From: Anaerostipes butyraticus
GTDB taxonomy: Bacteria > Bacillota > Clostridia > Lachnospirales > Lachnospiraceae
Assembly (NCBI RefSeq): GCF_016586355.1
Contig: NZ_BLYI01000033.1
Span: 1 to 37,989, forward strand
Length of the DNA stretch: 37,989 bases
Direction: 5' to 3'
The notes below the pieces were generated by a model, which was given only the letters and a program-made list of their open reading frames with translations, made no database searches and was not told where the DNA came from. Positions 8,348-17,236 of the stretch are shown here, piece by piece. Position 1 is the first letter of the stretch; each line of letters begins with the position of its first letter. A program made the translations under genes and the position numbers.

Positions 8348-9367
8348 TCAATGTTTTCCACCATCAATGACCTGAAACATCTCTTTTCGGTTCAGTTCTT
8401 CCCTCGTATGTCCTTTCAGTCCATAAATCGGAACACTGTAAAAAATCTTTTTTATGTAACTGCAAATCTCTTTTTCATCTTTTTCAGAATTGATATTCAA
8501 AATCTTATTCATCTTAAGAATCGCTTCCAGATATGTTTCCCCATTCTGTATGATGAGTATGATGGATTTGATGATGATCATTGCCTGATAACGATCCTGA
8601 TCAATGCTCTCCAAAACAAACAAAAACAATTCGGGAATTCCATCCCATCCGGCAATTCCGTTTCCCATAGCCAGATTCATATATTCTTCTCTGGAATACC
8701 TGCAGAATTCCAGATCTTTATGCTGATTCCATTGTTCGAAAACAGCATCCCGGTCTTCTGCTTCTCTGCTGGCCATGAAAAGCTTCTTCGTCCTCTCATT
8801 GCGGAGCATCAGTCCGCTGTGCCAAAATACCATACGCAGCATCAGAAACTGCTCAAAGTCTGCGTAATAGACCGGAGTCTCCTGTATCTCGGCAAAAATC
8901 TTATAACATTCGTATACATCTAGAATACCATAAGTAAACAACATTCCAAAGATAATTTTTTCCCATTCCGTATATTTTTCCATGATCTTCCGCATCTTAT
9001 GGCTTTTCAGGGAAAAAAAGAAAATATCTTTTGCCTCCATATTCACCATCAGGTTCTGATTATCCGCTGATATGAACCCAAGATAATGGAGCTGCTGCAG
9101 CTCTTCCAGATGCTGTTCCGGTACGATCTGGGATTCCTTCATCTGCCACAGATCAAATAAAAGATCCACGGCCTCCTCTCTGAGCATCTCCCCGAGGAGC
9201 ATTGGATCTCCCTGCAGTTTCTTCGCAATCTGCACCGCCATCTCTCCTGGAGTACTGTCATAGTGAAAATCCAGAAAAAGCCGCTCACATACGACCATCA
9301 AGTTCCTCGGCTGGTTTTGTGCTAATTCTTCTATGTAAGTTCGGTCTGAAATTTGTATACCAGCCAT
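8348..9367 (-). CDS. Conserved-looking hypothetical protein, 339 aa
   Basis: I do not recognise this protein. It is soluble-looking, acidic and largely alpha-helical, with many Leu/Glu/Met-rich helices, no signal peptide, no transmembrane segment and no evident catalytic motif. A strong site (AAAGGAGG) and its own extended -10 promoter precede the start, and its stop lies 10 bases before the response-regulator start. Co-transcription with the VanR/VanS-like pair suggests an accessory role there, but nothing in the sequence proves it. The coding call rests on length, SD, promoter and operon packing. Confidence 0.75.
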   Translation of the reverse strand: MAGIQISDRTYIEELAQNQPRNLMVVCERLFLDFHYDSTPGEMAVQIAKKLQGDPMLLGEMLREEAVDLLFDLWQMKESQIVPEQHLEELQQLHYLGFISADNQNLMVNMEAKDIFFFSLKSHKMRKIMEKYTEWEKIIFGMLFTYGILDVYECYKIFAEIQETPVYYADFEQFLMLRMVFWHSGLMLRNERTKKLFMASREAEDRDAVFEQWNQHKDLEFCRYSREEYMNLAMGNGIAGWDGIPELFLFVLESIDQDRYQAMIIIKSIILIIQNGETYLEAILKMNKILNINSEKDEKEICSYIKKIFYSVPIYGLKGHTREELNRKEMFQVIDGGKH

Positions 9368-9399
9368 GTTATGCCTCCTTTAACAGCTAAGCTATTGTT

Positions 9400-9408
9400 T
9401 ATTATAAC
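9400..9408 (-). promoter_or_regulatory. Extended -10 promoter of the 339-aa gene/two-component operon
   Basis: In the 67-bp gap after the patatin gene the minus strand reads TGTTATAAT, an extended -10 box, about 35 bases upstream of the gene start. No good -35 is visible, which is usual for extended -10 promoters. Confidence 0.5.
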
Positions 9409-9434
9409 ATAACCGCCGCTGTTTATGACTATCC

Positions 9435-10268
9435 TTAAAATAATTCCCTGATTTTCCGTATATTTTCTTTCGCAGTCTTATACCCCATATCATAAGTCTG
9501 CTTCAGAACATCAATATCCCCTTCCATGCTCTCGATCGGATGATCCGGACGCAGTATAAGAGCCTTTCCTTCTCTTTCCTGGCGTTCACAAAATCTGACG
9601 GTCTCATTATACCGCTTATGACGGCTCAGCAGCTGTTCCCGGAGCCGCGGATATTTTCTGCCCAGAATCTTCGCCGCTGCCATTGTGCTGCGGCTTAATC
9701 TCTTACGGTATTCCTTTGGTCTGGTCAAAACGATCAGATTCTTTCCGCTGCCGTCTTTTATAGCTTTGCGGATTGGAATCGGATCAGAAATTCCTCCGTC
9801 ATAATATGGAACCCCGTGAATCCGGATGGCCGGAAACAGCAGAGGCAGCGCGCATGACGCCCGCAGCATCATCAATTTTTCATCCAGTCTGTGTCCGTCA
9901 AAATATTCCGGACGTCCAGTCTGTGCATTCGTTGCTCCGATCCGGATCGTCCCCTTATATCGTTTGTATGTATCCCAGTCAAAAGGATCCAGCTTATTGG
10001 GCAGCAGATCAAATACAAAATCCAGCCCGAAAATACTTCGCTCTTTCAGCAGGTTTTTCATCCCGATATATCTGCTGTCTTTCCTGTGACTCATCAGAAT
10101 CCGCAGATTCCTTCCCCGCTGTCTGGAAATATATGAAGTTCCGTTGGTGATCCCTGCTGAAACGCCGATCACATATGGAAACATAATATCCTCATCCAAC
10201 AGGGCATCCATGACTCCGGCGCTGAAAATCGGCCGGAAAGTTCCTCCTTCTAAAACCAGTCCTGGCAT
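9435..10268 (-). CDS. Patatin-like phospholipase (RssA/YjjU type)
   Basis: This is a putative serine lipid acyl hydrolase of 277 aa. The oxyanion hole loop is LEGGTFRP (residues 6-13), the nucleophile elbow is GVSAG with Ser37, and the catalytic Asp is in YYDGGISDP (Asp157), the Ser-Asp dyad of patatins. The C-terminal part matches the DUF6363-type extension of bacterial YjjU-like proteins. No signal peptide or transmembrane helix is visible, so it is probably cytosolic. AGGAGG precedes the ATG. Transcription starts from a promoter overlapping that of the divergent HAD gene. The substrate is unknown. Confidence 0.9.
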   Translation of the reverse strand: MPGLVLEGGTFRPIFSAGVMDALLDEDIMFPYVIGVSAGITNGTSYISRQRGRNLRILMSHRKDSRYIGMKNLLKERSIFGLDFVFDLLPNKLDPFDWDTYKRYKGTIRIGATNAQTGRPEYFDGHRLDEKLMMLRASCALPLLFPAIRIHGVPYYDGGISDPIPIRKAIKDGSGKNLIVLTRPKEYRKRLSRSTMAAAKILGRKYPRLREQLLSRHKRYNETVRFCERQEREGKALILRPDHPIESMEGDIDVLKQTYDMGYKTAKENIRKIRELF

Positions 10269-10373
10269 ATTCTTACCTCCTGTTCCCTGTTCTTTGATTC
10301 TTTCATCATTATACCACGTTTATCTCCCTGTATGATATAATGAATACAACGAAATTGAAAATGGAGGTCACCT

Positions 10374-11201
10374 ATGAAAAAAAGAATCCGACTCATTGCT
10401 CTGGACATGGATGGAACCACTTTTAATTCCAGAAAAGAAATCACAAACCGTACCAGACGTACAATCGCAGAGGCCGTTGAAAGAGGCATACAGGTTTTTC
10501 CTGCAACCGGACGTCCAAAATCATATCTTCCCCAGGAAATCATGAGCATTCCGGGCGTTCATTATGCTTCCACATCTAACGGAGCTTCTATCATCGATAT
10601 GAACAAAGAAGAACCTCTTTATGAAGATCTGATTCCTGCCGAGAGAATGCCGGACATCATCCGCAGAATCAAAGACCTTCCGGTTATCATTGAGCTGTTT
10701 TATAAAGGAGCCTGTTACTGTGACCGTTCCACACTCCCGGTCATTGAACAGATTCTTCAGGAAAGGCCTTCCGTTCAGAACGGACAGGCTCCAGAGATTT
10801 ATGAGGACGGTATTTTTGACCGTCTGCTCCAGGATCCTTTTCCTGTGGAGAAAGTACATTTGATTTTTTCTGATCTTAAGATCCGGAAAGAGATCATGGA
10901 TTTTTATCAGAAGGAAAATATTCTGGATGTCACTTCCGCTTTTGCAGAAAATCTGGAACTGACTTCAAAAACAGCAACAAAAAGCAATGCCCTGCTCAGA
11001 CTTGCCGGGATTCTTGGCATTTCCCAGGAGGAAACCATGGCCATCGGAGACAGTTTTAATGATCTGGATATGCTGGGAGCCGCCGGAACTTCTGTTGCCA
11101 TGGGAAATGCAGAACCGGAAATCAAAGAAACTGCTGATCTCATCACCAAAACCAACGATGAAGACGGCGTTGCCTGGGCCATCGAAAAATACGCTTTTTA
11201 G
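10374..11201 (+). CDS. Cof-type HAD-IIB family phosphatase
   Basis: This is a cytosolic haloacid-dehalogenase superfamily phosphatase of 275 aa, probably acting on sugar phosphates, flavin phosphates or other small phospho-metabolites. Motif I is LDMDGTTF with nucleophile Asp11 and acid/base Asp13, the IIB cap occupies about residues 85-190, and motif IV is AIGDSFNDLDML near residue 225. GGAGG lies seven bases before the ATG. The gene stands alone between the divergent patatin gene and the thiC leader. Many paralogues exist per genome, so the substrate cannot be assigned. Confidence 0.93.
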   Translation: MKKRIRLIALDMDGTTFNSRKEITNRTRRTIAEAVERGIQVFPATGRPKSYLPQEIMSIPGVHYASTSNGASIIDMNKEEPLYEDLIPAERMPDIIRRIKDLPVIIELFYKGACYCDRSTLPVIEQILQERPSVQNGQAPEIYEDGIFDRLLQDPFPVEKVHLIFSDLKIRKEIMDFYQKENILDVTSAFAENLELTSKTATKSNALLRLAGILGISQEETMAIGDSFNDLDMLGAAGTSVAMGNAEPEIKETADLITKTNDEDGVAWAIEKYAF

Positions 11202-11230
11202 TTGCCTTCCCTGATCTTCAATGTTACAAT
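11202..11230 (+). promoter_or_regulatory. Promoter of thiC and its TPP riboswitch
   Basis: TTGCCT (11202-11207), a 17-nt spacer and TACAAT (11225-11230). It begins immediately after the HAD stop codon and places the transcription start just before the riboswitch aptamer. Confidence 0.6.
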
Positions 11231-11243
11231 AATCTAGTAACTG

Positions 11244-11344
11244 AAATGGGAGCTTAAGAGGTATGCTACTGACTGCCTCAGCTGAGAGGAAGCCCTGGCT
11301 TCGACCATCGACCTGATGCGGGTAATGCCGCCGTAGGGATTTGG
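11244..11344 (+). promoter_or_regulatory. TPP riboswitch (THI element)
   Basis: The conserved THI-box parts are present in order: GGGAGC (11248-11253), GCTGAGAGG (11281-11289) and CCTGATGCGGGTAATGCCGC followed by GTAGGGA (11312-11339). This aptamer senses thiamine pyrophosphate. No terminator lies between it and thiC. Instead CTCCC at about 11361-11365 can pair either with GGGAG of the aptamer or with the thiC SD region TTGGAGG (11385-11391), so control of translation initiation is likely. The aptamer is firm; the mechanism is inferred. Confidence 0.95.
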
Positions 11345-11397
11345 ACTATTACCAAAGAGTCTCCCAATATATTATTATACTTTTTGGAGGTAATTTT

Positions 11398-12699
11398 ATG
11401 ACTTACACAACACAGATGAATGCAGCACGCAAAGGGATAGTAACAAAGGAAATGGAAGCGGTCGCTTCCTATGAGGGACTTGACGTACAGGATATCATGA
11501 AAGAAGTTGCCGCCGGAACTATTGTCATCCCGGCCAACAAGAAGCATACCTGTCTGAAACCCTACGGAATTGGGAACTCTTTAAAGACAAAGATCAATGT
11601 TAATCTCGGAACATCCAGAGACTGTATGAATCTGGACGTTGAGATGGAAAAAGTAAAACAGGCCGTTGATATGGGCGCGGAAGCCATCATGGATCTGTCT
11701 TCTTTCGGAGACACCCAGAAGTTCCGCAGAAAGCTGGTAAATGAATGCCCGGCCATTCTTGGAACCGTGCCGATCTACGATGCCATTGTTTACTATAACA
11801 AAGCTTTAAAAGACATCACATCCCGTGAATGGATCGATGTATTTAAGATGCACGCAGAAGACGGTGTTGACTTTATGACGATCCACTGCGGCATCAACCG
11901 CAATACAGCAGACCGCTTTAAGGCTATGAAAAGACAGATGAATATCGTCTCCCGCGGCGGCTCTCTGATTTTTGCGTGGATGGAAGCAACGGGAAATGAA
12001 AATCCATTTTTTGAATATTATGATGAAATTCTGGATATCTGTAATGAATATGACGTCACATTAAGCCTTGGAGACGCATGCCGCCCTGGATGTCTGAAAG
12101 ACGCCAGTGATATTTCCCAAATTGAAGAACTGGTAACCCTCGGCGAACTGACCGCCAGAGCCTGGGACAGAGATGTCCAGGTTATGATCGAAGGGCCAGG
12201 TCATATGCCGATGGATCAGATTGAAGCTAACATGAAGATTCAGCAGACTATCTGCCATGGCGCACCGTTCTATGTTCTTGGACCGATCGTAACAGACATT
12301 GCTCCTGGATACGATCACATTACATCTGCCATCGGAGGTGCCATTGCAGCCGCTTCCGGAGCCAGCTTTTTATGCTATGTAACTCCGGCTGAACATCTCC
12401 GTCTTCCAAACGTGGACGATGTGAAAGAAGGAATCATGGCATCTAAGATCGCTGCCCATGCGGCTGACATTGCCAAAGGCGTAAAAGGAGCCATGGACTG
12501 GGATAACCAGATGGCGGCAGCCCGTCAGAAACTTGACTGGGACAAACAGTTTGAACTGGCTCTGGATCCTGAAAAAGCGCGGAGATACCGTGCAGAATCC
12601 ACACCTGAACGGGAAGACACATGTACCATGTGCGGTAAAATGTGTTCTGTCCGCAACATGAACGCCGTTCTTGCCGGCGAAGATGTGGATGTCATCTAA
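11398..12699 (+). CDS. thiC: Phosphomethylpyrimidine synthase ThiC
   Basis: This radical-SAM enzyme converts aminoimidazole ribotide to HMP phosphate for thiamine synthesis. It has 433 aa, the length of the short firmicute form lacking the N-terminal extension of E. coli ThiC. The atypical C-terminal cluster motif CX2CX4C is present as CTMCGKMC. The start is set by TTGGAGG seven bases before ATG at 11398; a longer frame runs back into the riboswitch and is not a plausible start. It is controlled by the upstream TPP riboswitch. No other thi gene is in the window. Confidence 0.97.
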   Translation: MTYTTQMNAARKGIVTKEMEAVASYEGLDVQDIMKEVAAGTIVIPANKKHTCLKPYGIGNSLKTKINVNLGTSRDCMNLDVEMEKVKQAVDMGAEAIMDLSSFGDTQKFRRKLVNECPAILGTVPIYDAIVYYNKALKDITSREWIDVFKMHAEDGVDFMTIHCGINRNTADRFKAMKRQMNIVSRGGSLIFAWMEATGNENPFFEYYDEILDICNEYDVTLSLGDACRPGCLKDASDISQIEELVTLGELTARAWDRDVQVMIEGPGHMPMDQIEANMKIQQTICHGAPFYVLGPIVTDIAPGYDHITSAIGGAIAAASGASFLCYVTPAEHLRLPNVDDVKEGIMASKIAAHAADIAKGVKGAMDWDNQMAAARQKLDWDKQFELALDPEKARRYRAESTPEREDTCTMCGKMCSVRNMNAVLAGEDVDVI

Positions 12700-12710
12700 G
12701 CAAGAAAGAA

Positions 12711-12725
12711 TCCTGCTCTGCAGGA
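12711..12725. terminator. Weak hairpin after thiC
   Basis: TCCTGC/GCAGGA around a TCT loop lies between thiC and the transporter gene. It lacks a proper T tract on the plus strand, so it may only slow transcription or stabilise the thiC mRNA 3' end. Confidence 0.3.
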
Positions 12726-12760
12726 CTCTAAATAAAAAAGTATGAAGAGAGGTATTTATT

Positions 12761-14116
12761 ATGTCACATGAAAGAAGCGGATTCTCGAGCCGTATCGGAT
12801 TCGTTCTGGCAACGGCCGGATCCGCCGTAGGATTGGGAAACATCTGGAGGTTTCCATATCTTGCCGCCAAATATGGAGGCGGAAGTTTCTTATTGATTTA
12901 CTTGATTCTGACCCTTACTTTTGGCTTTGCATTAATGATTACGGAAGTTGCCCTTGGAAGAAGAGCCGGTACCAGCGCGATCAACGCGTTTGGACATTTT
13001 AACAAAAAGTATACCTTTATCGGTTATCTGACCAGCTTTATTCCTTTTATTATTTTCCCATATTACTGCGTCATCGGCGGATGGGTGACCAAATATATGG
13101 CCGTATCCCTCCAAGGACAGATTCATGCGGCAGCATCCGATGATTTCTTCACCGGATTTATCGGGAAGACAGAAGAGCCGATCCTGTATCTGCTGATCTT
13201 CCTGGTCATTACAACGATTATCGTAGCATTCGGCGTAAAAGGCGGAATCGAGAGGGTAAGTACTTTTATGATGCCGGTTCTGATCGTGCTTCTGATCGGA
13301 GTCTCCATTTTCTGTATTACCCGCCCGGGAGCGCTCGCCGGAGTTGTTTACTATCTGAAGCCAAGCTTAAAAGATTTCGGGCCAACCACTTTCCTGGCGG
13401 CTCTGGGACAGTTGTTTTACTCCATGTCCCTGGCAATGGGCATTATGATTACCTTCGGCTCCTATATGCCGAAAAAATCTGATCTGGAAAAATCCGTAGC
13501 TCAGGTAGAATGCTTTGATACTGGTGTTGCATTCCTTGCCGGTCTTATGATCGTACCTGCAGTATTCGTATTTTCCAACGGAGATTCTTCCATGCTGGCA
13601 AAGGGTCCATCCCTTATGTTCGTCATGCTTCCAAAGGTATTTGACAGTATGGCATTCAGCAATGGAATCGGCGCTGTGTTTTTTATTCTCGTATTATTCG
13701 CAGCACTGACATCTTCCATTTCTCTGCTGGAGACACTGGTTGCCGTTCTTATGGACAAGTTCCATATGCGGCGAATCCCGGCTGTTATCCTGCTGTTTTT
13801 CATTGCCCTGCTGATGGCGCTTCCGTCATCTCTGGGATATGGCGCTTTAAGCGGCATTACGATCATCGGATTCAGCATCCTTGATTTCTTTGATTTCCTG
13901 AGCAACAGTGTTCTGATGCCGATCGCGGCATTTCTGACCTGTATCTTTACCGCTTATGTGATCAAACCGGATGTGATCGTAAATGAAGTAGAAAGTTCCG
14001 GAAAATTCCACCGGAAATCACTGTTCCTGGTGATGATCAAATATATCGCGCCGCTGTGCATTATCGCGATTCTGATTTTCTCCGTACTGGAAGGTCTTGG
14101 AATTATTACAGTATAG
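12761..14116 (+). CDS. Neurotransmitter:sodium symporter (NSS) family transporter
   Basis: This inner-membrane Na+-coupled symporter of 451 aa, LeuT/SNF fold, probably carries an amino acid or amine. The N-terminal family signature SAVGLGNIWRFPYLAAKYGGG, with the unwound TM1 substrate/Na+ site, is intact. About eleven to twelve hydrophobic helices follow, with the TM6 unwound region in LGQLFYSMSLAMG. The last helix ends at the C-terminus, so it may belong to the 11-TM bacterial subgroup. It lies 61 bases after thiC and ends in a strong terminator. Co-transcription with thiC is possible, but a thiamine-related role is not shown. Confidence 0.93.
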   Translation: MSHERSGFSSRIGFVLATAGSAVGLGNIWRFPYLAAKYGGGSFLLIYLILTLTFGFALMITEVALGRRAGTSAINAFGHFNKKYTFIGYLTSFIPFIIFPYYCVIGGWVTKYMAVSLQGQIHAAASDDFFTGFIGKTEEPILYLLIFLVITTIIVAFGVKGGIERVSTFMMPVLIVLLIGVSIFCITRPGALAGVVYYLKPSLKDFGPTTFLAALGQLFYSMSLAMGIMITFGSYMPKKSDLEKSVAQVECFDTGVAFLAGLMIVPAVFVFSNGDSSMLAKGPSLMFVMLPKVFDSMAFSNGIGAVFFILVLFAALTSSISLLETLVAVLMDKFHMRRIPAVILLFFIALLMALPSSLGYGALSGITIIGFSILDFFDFLSNSVLMPIAAFLTCIFTAYVIKPDVIVNEVESSGKFHRKSLFLVMIKYIAPLCIIAILIFSVLEGLGIITV

Positions 14117-14136
14117 ACAAAAAGGTTCATATTATG

Positions 14137-14168
14137 AAAGAGCAGTCCAAAACGGGCTGCTCTTTTTC
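14137..14168 (+). terminator. Intrinsic terminator of the NSS transporter gene
   Basis: The stem AAAGAGCAGTCC / GGGCTGCTCTTT, with one T:G pair and a short loop, is followed by a T run 20-50 bases after the transporter stop. Confidence 0.85.
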
Positions 14169-14205
14169 ATTGGATCATCAAGTGAGGTTCTTCAAATATT
14201 ATTTA

Positions 14206-14370
14206 TTATTTCAGGAAAAAATAATAGACAGCAGACGCTGCCGCAATGCCTAAAACAACCAGTCCGTAGTAGGTATAAGCCCTGCCGTATCCTTTCCAGT
14301 CTCTCTGCAGTTTCTCTGTTTTATCTGGATTTATGACTGCGTTATTGATTCTTTTTTCTTTAAGGCTCAT
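14206..14370 (-). CDS. Small single-span membrane protein, 54 aa
   Basis: This short protein has a basic N-terminal half (KEKRINNAVINPDKTEKLQRDWKGYGRAYTY, split here by eye) and one C-terminal transmembrane helix (YGLVVLGIAAASAVYYFFLK), so it should be tail-anchored with a cytosolic head. AAAGGAG lies upstream of MSLKEKR and supports this start over the longer frame. Its promoter is good: TTGAAT, 17 nt, TATAAT. The coding call is supported by these signals and the clear topology. I recognise no function. Confidence 0.65.
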   Translation of the reverse strand: MSLKEKRINNAVINPDKTEKLQRDWKGYGRAYTYYGLVVLGIAAASAVYYFFLK

Positions 14371-14406
14371 CGTTCCCATCTCCTTTCTCACCTAATGATC
14401 TCTCTT

Positions 14407-14435
14407 ATTATAGCATATCTATATTATCCATTCAA
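14407..14435 (-). promoter_or_regulatory. Promoter of the 54-aa membrane protein gene
   Basis: On the minus strand TTGAAT (14430-14435) is followed after 17 nt by an extended TGC-TATAAT (-10 at 14407-14412), about 37 bases before the start codon. Confidence 0.65.
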
Positions 14436-14510
14436 TATACTTATAATATTCATACATATGTCATGATGCCTCTTAGGACTTTAAGCCTGCGGCGGCTGTA
14501 AAACAGCAAA

Positions 14511-14554
14511 AAAGTACGGTCACAAATCCCTGACTGATTTTTTGACCGTACTTT
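14511..14554 (-). terminator. Terminator of the nad operon
   Basis: A perfect 12-bp stem AAAGTACGGTCA (14511-14522) / TGACCGTACTTT (14543-14554). On the minus strand it is followed by a T run. It lies just past the last gene of the nadA-nadB-nadC-YcxB-like operon. Confidence 0.85.
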
Positions 14555-14565
14555 CACTATCTTTT

Positions 14566-15075
14566 TTATATCTGACGCTGCATCTTTTCTTTTACAAACG
14601 CTTCAAAGTCCTCTGCCTTTCCAATCACAAAGCTGTCTTTCGGCACCAGAATGGTCCGTTTATTCTCTGTTTCAAGAGCAAAAAGATTCGGAAGATTATA
14701 GAATTTCTCGATCTGCGGATATTTCACCGCAATCTCTTCCTTTCCTTCTTTCATGCGGACGCTGCTGCCAAAATAAACAGCACATTCCGGCGGCTCTTTC
14801 ATACCGTTTCGCTTCGCCTGCTTTTCAACAACCATAGAAATCAGAAAATAATAATTGTAAATCAGCAGACCTGCCGTGAAACAGAGAATAAACAATGTGA
14901 TATCTGACAGGCCATATCCTGCCCATACCATGCTGATGATCAAAGCCGCCGCCGAAACCAGCATGATAATTCCTCCTAAGATTCTTGTGGTTTTGCAGAA
15001 CACATATTTTGCGTATTCCTTGGTCATTGCCGTTGTCAGGCAATACCGGCTTTCAAAACTCAGTTTCTCTCCCAT
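14566..15075 (-). CDS. YcxB-like membrane protein
   Basis: This 169-aa protein has two adjacent transmembrane helices (about residues 32-52 and 57-80) and a C-terminal cytosolic domain of the YcxB type. The pattern is EEIAVKYPQIEKFYNLPNLFALETENKRTILVPKDSF followed by a short helix (split here by eye). Its start is only 12 bases after the nadC stop, and the operon terminator follows it, so it is the last gene of the NAD operon. The family has no established biochemical role. Nothing visible links it to NAD. Confidence 0.75.
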   Translation of the reverse strand: MGEKLSFESRYCLTTAMTKEYAKYVFCKTTRILGGIIMLVSAAALIISMVWAGYGLSDITLFILCFTAGLLIYNYYFLISMVVEKQAKRNGMKEPPECAVYFGSSVRMKEGKEEIAVKYPQIEKFYNLPNLFALETENKRTILVPKDSFVIGKAEDFEAFVKEKMQRQI

Positions 15076-15087
15076 AGGGGTCTCTCC

Positions 15088-15945
15088 TTATTCCGTCGGC
15101 ACCAGATTTTTAAGAGAAATATCCATAATCGGCGCAGAATGAGTCAGAGCTCCGCTGGATACATAATCCACTCCAATCTCACGGATAGCTGCCAGGCGTT
15201 CTTTCGTTACATTACCGGAACACTCTGTCTCTGCCCGTCCATCGATCATCTTAACTGCCTCTTTCATCGTCTCATCATCCATGTTGTCCAGCATGATGAT
15301 ATCCGCTCCTGCTTCCAGCGCTTCGCTGACCATCTCAAGATTCTCAGTCTCAATCTCAATCTTTCTGACAAATGGGGCATACTCTCTCGCCATATAGACT
15401 GCCTGACGGATTCCTCCTGCTGCCCCGATATGATTGTCTTTCAGCAGCACGCCATCAGAAAGATTATAGCGGTGATTATAACCGCCTCCGACTGTTACCG
15501 CATATTTTTCAAAAGGACGCATATTCGGCGTTGTCTTTCTCGTATCCAGAAGCTTTGTCCGGGAGCCTTCCAGCTCTTTTGCAAGACTCCTTGTAAATGT
15601 CGCAATGCCGCTCATTCTCTGAAGATAGTTAAGCGCTACTCTCTCTCCGGATAACAGCACACGGATATCTCCTTTTACCACTCCCATGAGATCACCGTTC
15701 TTCACTTCATCTCCGTCCTGAAGTTCCGTCTCAAACACTGTATTCTCATCCAGAAGCTTGAACACTCTCTCAAACACTTCCAGTCCGCAGATGATCCCAT
15801 CTTCCTTACAGATCAGATCTACTTTACCCTGTTTCGCCTCAGGCATGACCGCGTTTGTCGTGACATCTTCTGAAGTGATATCTTCTTTCAGGGCATTCAG
15901 CAGATACTCGTCAATGTTAATTCTCATCGTTACACCATTGATCAT
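15088..15945 (-). CDS. nadC: Nicotinate-nucleotide pyrophosphorylase (carboxylating) NadC
   Basis: This cytosolic enzyme converts quinolinate and PRPP to nicotinate mononucleotide, CO2 and PPi in de novo NAD synthesis. At 285 aa it has standard length. Characteristic blocks are ALKEDITSEDVTT near the N-terminus, SGERVALNYLQRMSGIATFT, the phosphate-binding LLDTRKTTPNMRPFEKYAVTVGGG (split here by eye), and LKDNHI. The chosen start overlaps the nadB end by 29 bp and has AGGG six bases upstream; MRINIDEY, six codons later, is an alternative. It is translationally coupled to nadB. Confidence 0.95.
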   Translation of the reverse strand: MINGVTMRINIDEYLLNALKEDITSEDVTTNAVMPEAKQGKVDLICKEDGIICGLEVFERVFKLLDENTVFETELQDGDEVKNGDLMGVVKGDIRVLLSGERVALNYLQRMSGIATFTRSLAKELEGSRTKLLDTRKTTPNMRPFEKYAVTVGGGYNHRYNLSDGVLLKDNHIGAAGGIRQAVYMAREYAPFVRKIEIETENLEMVSEALEAGADIIMLDNMDDETMKEAVKMIDGRAETECSGNVTKERLAAIREIGVDYVSSGALTHSAPIMDISLKNLVPTE

Positions 15946-17218
15946 AAAAATCCCTGTCCTTTCTCTTTAACTCTTCCAGAACCAGCCGTTTATTATCTTC
16001 CAGCAGCTGATCTCCATTCTGGTACGGTTCCAGATCTACCGCAACTTCTTTCAATTCTCCATGATGAGCCGCAATATCTTTCGCTGCTGCTTTGGCAAAT
16101 ACCAGTGATTCCAGCAGAGAATTGCTGGCCAGACGGTTCTTTCCGTGAACTCCGTTGCAGCTGGTTTCCCCTACCGCATACAGATGCTCCATTGATGTCT
16201 TACTGTCTAAGTTTACTTTGATGCCTCCCATAAAATAATGCTGGGCAGGCGTTACCGGAATCCAATCCTTCGCCATATCATATCCTTCTTCCAGACACTG
16301 ACGGTAAATATTCGGGAATCTTTTTTTGATCCGTTCCCCATCCAGATGTGTCACAGACAGATACACATGATCCGTGTGATCTTTTGCCATCTGCTTGCGG
16401 ATCTCTGCCGTTACCACATCTCTTGGTTTTAACTCATCTGTAAACCTCTCTCCGTTCTTATCCAGCAGATATGCACCCTCTCCCCGGACAGATTCTGAAA
16501 TCAGGAATCTTCGTCCCGGCTTCTTGGAATAAAATGTCGTTGGATGAATCTGTATGTAATTGATATTCTTCAGTTCGATCTGATGGCGCAGACAGACTGC
16601 CAGGCTGTCCGCAGTCAGATGGCGGAAATTGGTGGAATTATGAAATAATCCTCCCAGACCTCCGGTTGCCAGCACTGTATCCGGTGCTTCGATCACATCA
16701 GGATTTCCCTGGGCATCCTGATAGACGACTCCCCTGCACTCGCCATCTTCTTCTATGATATCCAGCATCGTACAGTGGGTCATGATCTCAATGTTCTCCC
16801 GCTTTTTTGCTTCCTCATAAAGATGGCTGGTAATCTCTTTTCCTGTCAGATCCTCGTGATGGAGAATTCGGAACGTGGAATGGCCTCCTTCTCTCGTAAA
16901 CTGCACCTGGCCGTCTTTCTCATCAAACCTCACGCCAAATTCTCTGAGGTCTTTGATGATCTGCGGTGATTCCCGGATCATCTTCTCTACGGCACCTTTA
17001 TCGTTCTCGTAGTGTCCCGCTTTCATTGTGTCTTCAAAATAAGAGTCGAAATCATCTTCATTTTTTAACGCGGAAATTCCCCCCTGAGCCAGAAAAGAAT
17101 CACTTTCTTCGACTTCTTTTTTTGTTATCATTATAACTTTGTAGTCCCTGGGAAGAAACAGCGCATGGAATAACCCGGCTGCTCCTGTTCCCACAACGAC
17201 CACATCTGCTGATCTCAT
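15917..17218 (-). CDS. nadB: L-aspartate oxidase NadB
   Basis: This FAD enzyme oxidises aspartate to iminoaspartate, the substrate of NadA. The N-terminal dinucleotide fold is VVVGTGAAGLFHALFL. The active-site region includes SFLAQGGISA and the succinate-dehydrogenase-like blocks HPTTFY and GEGAYLLDKNGERF, with GGIKVNLDSKTSMEHLYAVGE towards the end (split here by eye). It has 433 aa and lacks the C-terminal helical domain of the E. coli protein (540 aa), a form common in clostridia. It lies 18 bases downstream of nadA and overlaps nadC. Confidence 0.95.
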   Translation of the reverse strand: MRSADVVVVGTGAAGLFHALFLPRDYKVIMITKKEVEESDSFLAQGGISALKNEDDFDSYFEDTMKAGHYENDKGAVEKMIRESPQIIKDLREFGVRFDEKDGQVQFTREGGHSTFRILHHEDLTGKEITSHLYEEAKKRENIEIMTHCTMLDIIEEDGECRGVVYQDAQGNPDVIEAPDTVLATGGLGGLFHNSTNFRHLTADSLAVCLRHQIELKNINYIQIHPTTFYSKKPGRRFLISESVRGEGAYLLDKNGERFTDELKPRDVVTAEIRKQMAKDHTDHVYLSVTHLDGERIKKRFPNIYRQCLEEGYDMAKDWIPVTPAQHYFMGGIKVNLDSKTSMEHLYAVGETSCNGVHGKNRLASNSLLESLVFAKAAAKDIAAHHGELKEVAVDLEPYQNGDQLLEDNKRLVLEELKRKDRDFYDQWCNDEN

Positions 17219-17236
17219 ACTTCTTTTTACCCTTTC

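Noticed and set aside
11341-11397. Longer thiC reading frame starting inside the riboswitch
   Set aside because: The extra 19 residues have no SD and disagree with the family N-terminus; ATG at 11398 has a good SD.
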